The position numbers were made by a program, and so were the translations under genes. A stretch of 64,000 nucleotides of DNA from Onchocerca volvulus. Lineage: Eukaryota; Nematoda; Chromadorea; Rhabditida; Onchocercidae. Shown here one piece after another: positions 24,962 through 34,335 of the stretch (position 1 is the first letter of the stretch; each line of letters begins with the position of its first letter). The DNA lies in the NCBI GenBank assembly GCA_000499405.2, contig HG738137.1, positions 558,001 to 622,000 of the forward strand. The letters run 5' to 3'. The notes under the pieces are model-generated. The model was given only the letters and a program-made list of their open reading frames with translations, was not told where the DNA came from and did no database searches.

Positions 24962-25530
24962 TCTATATAAATAAAAATGTTCGCTCATTTACTTTTACCT
25001 GTCACAAGTGTGACAAATAAAAAAGACTTAGGTATATCTGTATATAAATATAAAAACACGCACCTATTCGAAAGCAACGTTGTTTCAAAATTTCAAATCA
25101 ATCGATGAAGAACTTGAAACGTTGTGCCAAAAGCCAACGAACATTTATCATTTTTATTTACATGGATAGATTATTTGTCAACTATTATTTAGCAGTGAAT
25201 TAATGACTGGTTGATCTCACTCTGTTTATCTGTTAATCGGAGCGTTTTGGCGGGAAACATATTTAACCTTACGGCATTTTGGCGGTAAATACTTTATCTT
25301 ACGGAGGAGTAGAAAAAAAAATAGATATGTTTATATAGAAACACGCGTCTATTCGAATGTCGAAATTTCAAAGCAATCGATGAAGAATGTAATTAAATCA
25401 ATCTATTAACTCTCTGTGAGAAACTGTTAACATCATGTCAAAAGCCACAGCGAACATTTACATTTTTAATTGTATGGATGAATATTAATTTCGGGATCCT
25501 AATTTTCACAGAGGGTTAATAGATCGGTTG
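24962..25530 (+). mobile_element. Helitron-like fragment, second copy
   Basis: The element starts TCTATATAAATAAAAATGTT. It carries GTCACAAGTGTGAC at 25001-25014, identical to the copy at 8999, and two copies of the CAACGTTGTTTCAAAATTTC-type core at about 25064-25115 and 25351-25388. The latter are linked by blocks related to AACGAACATTTA and GAGCGTTTTGGCGG. It lies just upstream of LSG1. The right limit is uncertain and it encodes nothing. Confidence 0.45.
25400..25525. repeat. inverted repeat, ~23-base arms
   Basis: AATCTATTAACTCTCTGTGA at about 25400-25422 is matched in reverse complement by TCACAGAGGGTTAATAGATC at about 25503-25525, with one or two mismatches and a loop of about 80 bases. 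It sits inside or at the edge of the Helitron-like fragment. Confidence 0.55.
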
Positions 25531-25883
25531 TGGCAATAAGAGTGGCTTTTGTCGGGAATGGAATGGAAGCCAGTTTTTCTAGACTTTGCTGATCTCTGGA
25601 TCGATTTTCCGGTCTCCAGTATCCATTATTGAATAACAGTTTACCCTACTTTGAGTGATTTTTTTCCCGGCTTTCCGAAATCAATAAACTTTTATCTGGT
25701 CAAAGTGCTGTCATATAGTTGATTAGCACAAAATTGAATTTGTGAAGATTTAAACTCGGCGTGTACTTATAAGATAAATTTATAGTCGCATGCTTATTGA
25801 GCAGTAACTTAGATTATGTGTGCTATTTATTATTTGCTTGGTTTTATTTATTTATTGTTTTTTTTTTTTTTTTTTTTTTTTTT

Positions 25884-25885
25884 AG
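25884..25885 (+). promoter_or_regulatory. candidate spliced-leader acceptor, lsg-1
   Basis: A run of more than twenty T ends in TTTAG five bases before the start codon (GAAAG then ATG). This is a strong nematode acceptor with no upstream coding exon in view. Confidence 0.55.
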
Positions 25886-25890
25886 GAAAG

Positions 25891-28800
25891 ATGACAAAAC
25901 GTCGGCTAAAAAACAAAAAACCAACAGGTTTAAATCGTTCTTTGGGAAATTGCTTATTAAATGAGCGCGAAAAATCACGTCAGCAACATCGGAAAAAACA
26001 GCAGGCTTACGACGCCGAGAATATAGTTGAAATTAAGGTTAAATTTACATAAATAAAAAAAAAAACAAATAAATAAAACTTTGGTCATTAAATAAATAGT
26101 AAATGCATAAGACGAAGATAAGTAGTCATTCAGGTGAAGCGAATTAAGGAGAAATGGATAGTATTATAAACGTAAAGATAGCTAAATTATCTGAGGCACA
26201 TAGATACAGATAGTTAATAGATGTCATAGTGGATCAATGCTGGAGCGAGACAGCATAAAATAGATAGGTAGGAAGTTAAGTAATGTCCAGTAATATGTAG
26301 TAACTTCCATTTTAGTCACATAACACAGTTCGGGATTAGGTAAGGATAGATGATTCTGATAAAAGAATTAAAAAACGTTAAAGTAACAACATAGAATTTA
26401 ATTCGTTAAGTAGTTAGTGAAAGACAGCGTAAAGTATGATTGAGTGCTGTAAGGTTGTTAAGCTACTAATAAGAGTACATGATTAATGTAATTTCAGCAG
26501 CATAACATAAGTATGAGACAGAATTTCCTTAGTGTAAGACAGACATTTCTCAATCATTTTATTTTTTTACTCGAAGAAAAAAAAGATGCACAAATTCGTC
26601 TGGCCTTATTTCATTTATTATTCCTTGAATGCGGATATTTTGAAAGGTGGAAAAAAAGTTGGCAAATAGATTTTCGGGAGTTTTTTATGTTACACTTCAA
26701 ACAATGACACATTCATTCTGCTCTAATATTTTGTAAAATATGACAGCATTTATACTCCTTTATAATTGTTCTCCATTACATAAATTATTTTATTTTCTTT
26801 TGGTTTTATTTACATTTTTCGATTTCTTATGAATGATCATTTTTAAAGAATGTTGCACAAAATATTGACTCTGTAACTGATGAAACCGGTTTGGAAGAAT
26901 TTCTGGCGAAAGCAGAACTTGCTGGAACGAATTTTGCAGCCGAACGAGGAGAATTTCGTATGATAGATTTGTGAGATTTTTTTTCTGCTTGAAAGGAAGG
27001 AAATTTTGAGACACGATAGAACTTTCAATTGATGCCTTGTTTTATGATGAGGAACGACATGACAAAAGCTGAGGATTGGCAGAATTATCCCGTATTTGGA
27101 GAAAAATCTGTATGAATCCTTTTGAGCCAAGTTTATTTCAATCATTTTTTAAATTAAATTTTAAAATCCTCGCTGCATAATATGAGAAATGATTCTTTCA
27201 AGTATTTGTAATTTTCAGGGAAAGTTCGAAAGTTGTTGTAAATTCTATAAATACCGCTCTCTCAATGGACGAGCTGTATAGGAAATATGGCGACCGATTA
27301 CGGATTCCTCGTCGACCACCGAAATATGCATGGGAAACGGTGGATGATTTGACTAGATTAGAAAATGAGTATTTTTTGGAATGGCGTAAAAATCTTGCTG
27401 ACTTACAAGAGGTAAGTTTTTTTCTCTATTTCCCAAATATATTGACTTTGAATTAACTTTAAATCCTGGTTTCAGATATATTTCCTAACATTACTAAGTT
27501 TTTAGGGTCATGGTGTACTGTTAACTCCATATGAGAGGAATCTGGAGCTGTGGAGACAACTTTGGCGGGTCATTGAACGGAGCGATATCATCATTCAAGT
27601 AAGCTTACCTTATGGACATGCTGGATATATTTTAATTTTATTCGCTTATTTTTGATTTTTTGTTATCTAGATTTCTAACGGATAAGAATGAAATTATAGT
27701 AGTATATTTTTATCTTGTTTAGATTCTTGATGCTCGTAATCCGTTGCTATTCCGGAACTTGGATTTGGAAGCATATATTAAGGAGTGTGATGTCGCGAAG
27801 CAAAATATATATTTAATAAATAAAGTTGATTTATTGTCGAAAGAGCAAATAGAATCATGGAGGAAATGGTTCTTGGAAAATAATATAGATGCTATTTTTT
27901 GGTAGATTTTTAGAATTTGTTAAAATTGTAATTCATTTTTTTAGGACTGTTTTAAAAATATCTATTTTAGGTCAGCTTTGGAGCCAAAATCTAGCTGTAT
28001 CAATGAAAAAGTAATAAAAGAGGTGAGTGAATGTGACGGAAGCGAATCATCCGGCAGCTCAGATGAAAATGAAGAAAAAGTAGAAAATGAGGAACAGGAT
28101 TCTGGCGAATCATCCAATGATATAAATGAAGACAATGACAGTAACAAACCTGGAAATAGTTCTGAAGCAAAGCTATCACAGAATAAAGAAAAAATTCCAA
28201 TTATACGCTGCGCTGCGGTTAGCACTTTCTTACCTTAATTCTGATATCTTCCTCAGTTTTTCAAAATATGTTCTCCAGGGCTATATGTCATGCCGTTGCA
28301 TCGATTAACGAACACTAGTAATTCTATGTTTGTCACATTAGATTGCAAATATTTGCTAAGACATCAATTTGTTAATAATATGAAATAAATTTAAGATTGG
28401 CTCTTATGATCCAGTACACTACTAAGAATGATTAGAAAATTATGTCGAAAAATATCTATCGAATTTGAAGACAAGCTTCATAACTCTGTGTGTAGTATCG
28501 AGCCGATCTATTTGTTAAAAGATTTCGTTGTTTGAAATTTTCTTTGGAAGTTTTAAAATTTCCAGGCAACATAAAATGGAACTTTTGCTATGTGAGAGAA
28601 TCCTGAATTAGCATGTTTTCTAGGATCTGATATCATTCTTAAAATCTCGGGGTCATGTTCAAACAAGTGATATGGGAAGGTGTTCTCTTGTTGTTGGAAT
28701 GGTTGGTTATCCAAATGTTGGTAAAAGTTCTACGATAAATAAGCTGTTGAATCAGAAGAAAGTATCAGTATCTGCTACGCCTGGAAAAACACGGCATCTC

Positions 28801-30477
28801 CAGACATTAGTAGTTGATGATGAGGTATTTTATAACTCTGGAAAACAAATTTAAATTTTAAACAGTTTCCTGAAAGTTTAATTAGATTGAATTACCCAGG
28901 AAAATTCATCGATGAAAGTCTTTTTTATTCAGTTTGAATTTTTCTTAATTTTTTTACTCATTTTTAATTCAAAGATCATTGTATTCTTTGTCAGTAGTAC
29001 TAACTATTTATTTTATTAAAATGATTTAATTTAAGAAGTCAGACTTAGATAACTGTAGTTTACTACATTAAATGTATTTCCTGGCTACTGAATTCTTTTT
29101 TGATATCTGAAGTGACATTTAAAGTATTCGACAAATGAGCCGTCATGAAATAAAATGAAAATCTCCAAGTAACATAATTCCTGATTTTTTTAAAGCTAAC
29201 TTTATGTGATTGTCCTGGACTTGTGATGCCGTCATTTGCACTAAGTCGAAGTGAAATGATTTTGAATGGAATTCTTTCGATTGATCATATGCGCGAGTAT
29301 TTATCACCCGTTGAATTACTATTGACACGGGTGCCACGAAGATATTTTGAAAAAACTTATTCGGTGATGTTGACGAGCATTACCGGTGATGATAATGATG
29401 AGGAAACATTAGTTAGTGCGCATGATTTACTAACAGCAATTGCATTCATTAGAGGTAATTTTTTTTTTTTTTTGGCATTCTAAATTTTTAAAGATTTGAT
29501 ATGGAGTGCTGTACTTGTAGCGTGAGTATCTGTATCTAGAACTGATCTCTTTTCAGATCCCGATAATACTCGTAAAGTTCATATATTATTAGTTACTTCG
29601 CGCATGCTACTATTTTTTCAACTAATCACTGCTTCGAATAATATATGCTTTCTTGTTATAATTATAACATTATTATTTAGAACAGTTCTAATTTTTGGAG
29701 TGAGTGGTACAAGTTCTTTATGCATAAGTCTGTTGATATTTAATTTCAATCTTTAGGAAAATTTGTTGTGTTTTGAGAAATATTTTGGACAATATTTTGT
29801 TGGCTATTATAGGTCAGATTTGAATTTTTAACACATCAAACATGCATTATTCTTGTTGGAGCATTGATTTCAGGCTATATGTCATCGTCTGGTGTGGCAG
29901 ATTGTTCACGGGCGGCACGTTTAGTACTAAAAGATGTTGTAAATGGTAAAGTGAAATGGGTTGCTGCACCACCAAACATAGATCAGAAGGAGTTTGATAA
30001 ACTAACTTATAATGTTTTGGATGAAGCGAGTTCAATGAAACCAAAACCAAATACTGGCATTATGCAACAAGTGAGTTCATATTTAATTTGCTATAACTAT
30101 TGCAAATTCTTTATAAAATCTTTAAAGAATTCGAAAAATATTCAGGACATATATAAAATTTTATATAAGTTCTAAATATTTTTTGAATTTCTAAAGGTTT
30201 TTTAAGTTTCGCAGGAAGAATGCATTTACTCTATTTTGAATATCTTTTTTATTTAACTTGATTGCAGCTTGAAAAACGTCATTTACTGCAAGATATGAAA
30301 AAATCAGACAAATCGCTCGATGAACAATTTTTTCTTGGCTCAACCAGTCAGGTCCATGTTCGTTCCTTGCGATCTATACCGAACTTTACGCCATCGCAGG
30401 GAGAGGAAACTCGAATGTCGAAAAAACATTTTAATAAAAATAAACGCGAAAAATTACGAAGGATTTTTGTTGACTGA
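25891..30477 (+). CDS. lsg-1: LSG1, large-subunit (60S) biogenesis GTPase
   Basis: LSG1 is a circularly permuted cytoplasmic GTPase that drives release of the export adaptor NMD3 from pre-60S ribosomes. Ten exons join in phase: 25891-26037, 26849-26970, 27219-27411, 27506-27598, 27723-27901, 27971-28217, 28624-28824, 29196-29454, 29874-30070 and 30268-30477, giving 615 residues, close to the yeast and human proteins. The N-terminus is basic ([19 protein letters not shown]). [23 protein letters not shown] and [22 protein letters not shown] are family blocks. GTPase motifs run in permuted order: NKVD (218-221), then [15 protein letters not shown] (355-363), [10 protein letters not shown] and DCPG (399-402). 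An acidic Ser/Glu/Asp insert of about 70 residues separates the two halves. The C-terminus ends in a basic [14 protein letters not shown] tail. The next gene, rpl-27, is a ribosomal protein in the same direction. Confidence 0.97.
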
Positions 30478-30646
30478 TCTAAAATATTCCCATTCGGGAA
30501 AAAATCATTTGAAATTATTTAACTGCAGGGATTTCAATTATCTATACATTTAAAATTCCAGTATTTCTCCGATATTACTGTATTTATGATTAGGCATAGT
30601 ATGTCATGTTCTTTTCAAATTTAATAATTATTCCTGTTGTTTGCTC

Positions 30647-30652
30647 AATAAA
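30647..30652 (+). terminator. polyadenylation signal of lsg-1
   Basis: A canonical AATAAA lies about 170 bases after the lsg-1 stop, followed by T-rich sequence. It is the first perfect hexamer clear of the coding end. Confidence 0.55.
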
Positions 30653-31594
30653 ATCTGTAAATTAGTAATTTTTATACATTGAAAGAATGTCCCTTTTTAT
30701 TAGCTCTTCAAATTTCTATTGCAAATTTTCCAGAACTTCCTCCATAATATTTGATAAGCAAAAAATATGATAATACATTGCAGTACATTTTTCAATTTTC
30801 AAAGCATTACTGCAGTCTCAATTTAAGATTGTTCTATGTTGATAAAAGCAGATTCTATTTCCTTCTTATCACATTAATTTAACTAACAAATCCAGAAGAT
30901 TTTATATTGTGTAACAAATCACATGGACTATTCTGGATTCTATAAAATTTATTTGCTAAATGAAATTATATAAACATGTCGGAGGGGTGATTTTTATAGG
31001 GAAATCATGTTTTCCTATAAAAATCACATGACGGATATATTTACAGTTATAAGACAATCATATCCTTGATAATAAAGATTTTTAATCGTTAAATATATCT
31101 ATTTTTATGCTATTAAAGTGTGAATGTGATATGTTTTAGACTTATTTCTGTATCAAATCTCTAAAAAGAAGATTTGCCGAAAAAGAAAAAAAAGACCAAG
31201 GTAGCGAAATAAATCCAACCGGAGGATAATTAAGATATTTATTTGTATAAAGTCGATTTATTTATCATTTTCCACATAACAATGTAGTGTGAGTGAGAGG
31301 ATCTAAATTATTCTTCGCCAGCTCATCTCATGGTTTAGGAGACCCGAGGTGGGATTCAATTTTGCATCGTGGTTGATCAGGCACATGGTCTGCAGCATAG
31401 CGCAACTACTCGATTAGGTAGAGCTAATGAGATATTTTAGTGTAGGATAGTTGGTCGTCGGTTCTCTTTTATGTTTTGTTAGATGTGGATGTTTTGTATT
31501 GAGTTGTCTGGGAGGAGGGGTGTATTTCGATAGCGTGAATTTATTTCTTTATAATTATGATCATAATAATATTCAATTATGGTCCAGTAATTTC
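30653..31594 (+). other. lsg-1/rpl-27 intergenic region
   Basis: No credible exon is present. The region contains a near-perfect hairpin (30987-31027) and a GC-richer block (about 31275-31520) just before the rpl-27 start, which may be its promoter or a non-coding element. Confidence 0.45.
30987..31027. repeat. near-perfect hairpin
   Basis: GTGATTTTTATAGG and CCTATAAAAATCAC are exact reverse complements and the inner bases (GGAAA/TTTCC) extend the stem. The loop is very short. The position, 335 bases after the lsg-1 poly-A signal, is compatible with a small foldback element. Confidence 0.7.
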
Positions 31595-31596
31595 AG
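31595..31596 (+). promoter_or_regulatory. candidate spliced-leader acceptor, rpl-27
   Basis: GTAATTTCAG ends 18 bases before the rpl-27 start codon. TTTCAG is the preferred nematode acceptor. No upstream coding exon was found. Confidence 0.5.
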
Positions 31597-31614
31597 GATA
31601 ACTATTCTTGAAAA

Positions 31615-33734
31615 ATGGGGAAGATAATGAAACCCGGGAAAGTGGTATTGGTATTGGGTGGGCGCTTTGCTGGTCGAAAAGCAATCATTGTAAAAGCATA
31701 TGACGAAGGATCATCTGATCGTGCATACAGTCATGCTTTAATTGCTGGCATTGATAAATATCCATTAATGGTTGGTTTATTTAAATTTTATCATTTTCAA
31801 AAAAAAAAACAAAAAACAAAAAGAAATGCAAATATTAATGAAATAGTACAGGAAACTTTAATATAATTAATTTATATTTCTTATATTTCACTGAGTATAT
31901 TTTGGTACAATAACTTTGATAGTAGTTTCTCTCTTGGTCGATATGTGCTTACTATGATTATTCATCTTTCGGGATAATTTGTAGTAATGTTACATATCCT
32001 TTCTTCCTCTTGGATTTGAAGCAAGATAATAAACAATATTTCAAAATCTTGCATGGAATTTATTTATCCGGATTTAGCATCAGTCTTTAATAAAGAAAAT
32101 AGGAAGGAACGATCAAAAAAAGTTGTTGCAAATTTATGTTTCCTTAAATTGGTTCGAACCCACTAAGTGAACTTGGAATAATATATATAGGTATGTAGTA
32201 TGTTAGTTTGATTTAACATCTGATAATTGTCTTCATAGAACACAATAATCATGTGAATGATGAGAAAGCTATGCCCGAAAAGATCCATAAATTTCCATGT
32301 GGGCAAAGCTTTTTAACTCTGACGCATGTCTATTCTTTTTTTCGCACTTTCCATCGACTATTTGCATAATAATGTTATTTAGCATTGATTTTGAGTAAAA
32401 ATTGGTCGTTCATTTAACGATATAGGCATGTTTCATGATTACGGAAAGGATTTTAGTTTTTGCAGTTTACATAATCCTACTCTGCAAACAACTTGACGCA
32501 TAAGTTTTTTCGCATAATAAAAATTATGTAATAGAAAGTTTAAACTACCGATTTTTTTTGAATTTTTCATTTAAAGAAATATAAAGGTTTCCAGTTGATT
32601 TACTGGGAATATTCAGCATTGTATAGTAGTTTAAGGCGTTAATCTATTTTGATAATAACTTTTTTGGAAAGGAAAGTACTATGGTTTCAGGTAACAAAAC
32701 GAATGGGTAAGAAAAAAATCAAAAGCAGAAGCAAATTGCGTCCATTCGTTGGTATAGCTAGCTATTCCAACTTACTTCCCACTCGGTTCGTTTTGATTTA
32801 CGTAATATCTGCAATTTTTAGTATTCCTTTTTACCGAGTATTATCAGGAAATCCGGAACTCATAAAAACAGATGTCACTCTGCATAAGTAAATTGTCTTT
32901 TAGCAAATTAGGGTAAAATTTTTTTTTTCTAAATTGCTATATTTGATATCGATCCCATTTTGAAATATGTTGATCTCACTCTAATATTTGAGTTAAATTT
33001 TTTGAGGATACAAAGACTTTTCAAATTTCCGTTTTTGTTCTGGACATTCATATGAAGAACTTTAGAATCCTGCAAAAATGCATCAAATATTGATGTCGTG
33101 TCGTGCCAAAAAAGATGCACTGCAACTTAAGTAAGGGCGAGGGTAATCTTAAAAGTGATGTTTCAGTTATTTAGAAAGGACCGAGTTTGTTTGCATTACA
33201 TATAGAATGCGAATGATGAGGAAGTTATGCCCGAAAAAGATCCATGTTTTACCATGTGGGCTAAGCTTTTTAACTCTGACGCACTATTTATTGATTCTTT
33301 TTTCCCACTTTTGAATCTGACTTGCCTTGTGCAATTCTTTTCATTGAAGAACAAATGTAGCATGAATTTTCTTTGTTTTTCTTTTGTGTTATGCAGCAGG
33401 ATTTCAAATAGCTTTCAGCTTCCTAATGTCTTGGCACAGTTGCAGTTTTATGGAGAGGCAAAAGAGTTGCGCAACAGTAAATTTCGAGAGATTTATATAT
33501 ATGAGACTAAATTATTGAGGATTTGTTTTATGATTGTTAAAGATGCTTTCTCTATTACGCCATTCAATTTTTAGATATTCGGTCGATGTAACGTTAGATA
33601 AGAATTTGGTCAACAAAGATGTTTTGAAAGAGCCTGGGAAAAAACGACGAGCACGAATGGAGGTAAAATCAAAATTTGAAGAACGGTACAAAACCGGCAA
33701 GAATAGATGGTTCTTCACCAAATTACGCTTTTGA
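31615..33734 (+). CDS. rpl-27: 60S ribosomal protein L27 (eL27)
   Basis: This is a structural protein of the large ribosomal subunit. Three exons join in phase: 31615-31770, 32691-32785 and 33575-33734, giving 136 residues, exactly the length of the animal protein. The N-terminus [20 protein letters not shown] is the KOW-type fold. [16 protein letters not shown], the basic [15 protein letters not shown] segment and the C-terminus [19 protein letters not shown] are family signatures. The Met start is the conserved one. Both introns carry a related segment of about 100 bp, described under repeats. It lies downstream of LSG1 in the same direction, a functionally coherent pairing. Confidence 0.98.
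32254..32350 (+). repeat. intronic duplication, copy 1 (rpl-27 intron 1)
   Basis: The segment runs from GTGAATGATGAGAAAGCTAT through CCCGAAAAGATCCAT and CTTTTTAACTCTGACGCA to a T-rich tract and CGCACTTT. It matches the second copy in intron 2 with only scattered differences. Confidence 0.8.
33208..33312 (+). repeat. intronic duplication, copy 2 (rpl-27 intron 2)
   Basis: The segment runs from GCGAATGATGAGGAAGTTAT through CCCGAAAAAGATCCAT and CTTTTTAACTCTGACGCA to a T-rich tract and CCCACTTT. It is the partner of the segment at 32254-32350 and lies in the same orientation. Confidence 0.8.
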
Positions 33735-34086
33735 AAATATTTTATTATTATTTTGTTCGTTCCTGTTAATATGCGAATGAAAGTTTTATTGATGGTTAAT
33801 CAAACAGTTAACTTCTCAGATTGACGAAAGATGTGTTGAATTTGAATTGTTACAGCAGATTCCATTATTGACAATTGTTTTTGCAAGCAGTGTTCCTATA
33901 AATATGATATATAATATCATTAGCTTATCCTCCTTACATATTCATTGTTACAAGAACTATGCTTGAATATTATATGCATCATCACCTTTTGAAATACTTA
34001 ATATCTGCGTTATGTGATTACTGTTCTTGAAAATTTCTGAATTGGTGAGCAATGTCGATCAGTAGTTAATTACCAGTGAATCCAAG

Positions 34087-34166
34087 CGAGTTGGGTCAAG
34101 TTGTGTGGGGTCGAGTTAATTTAGTCGCTTTTAGTCGAATTGGGGTAAATTGTGTAGGGTCGAATC
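34087..34166 (+). repeat. tandem duplication, period 49
   Basis: CGAGTTGGGTCAAGTTGTGT from 34087 is repeated in diverged form as CGAATTGGGGTAAATTGTGT from 34136, each followed by a GGGGTCGA-like block. Confidence 0.65.
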
Positions 34167-34248
34167 GTCTCGTCCACACCGAATTATGAAATTTTTGTTT
34201 TGAAGATAGCTATTTTCTTAATACAACCAAATATATATAGTTAGAGAT

Positions 34249-34335
34249 GGGAGTGGTTTAATCACCGGAAATTGTTAAGAACTCAAGTGCAGGGGAATGG
34301 GTTAATCATCGGAAACTGTTAGGACTCAAATACAC
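34249..34335 (+). repeat. tandem duplication, period 44
   Basis: GGGAGTGGTTTAATCACCGG from 34249 is repeated as GGGAATGGGTTAATCATCGG from 34293. Each is followed by AAATTGTTAAGAACTCAA or a close variant. Confidence 0.65.

Noticed and set aside
26513..26707. 64-codon open frame inside lsg-1 intron 1
   Set aside because: lsg-1 exons 1 and 2 join in phase without it, giving a continuous family-like protein. The composition is that of the intron.
31165..31215. Lys-rich short frame (GAAAAAGAAAAAAAAGACC) as a C-terminal exon
   Set aside because: lsg-1 already ends in a proper basic C-terminus at 30477. The fragment is 23 codons or less in each frame and has no gene to join.
32151..32161. GGTTCGAACC resembling a tRNA B box
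   Set aside because: No A box, acceptor stem or cloverleaf can be formed on either strand around it. It is a palindromic decamer inside the first rpl-27 intron.
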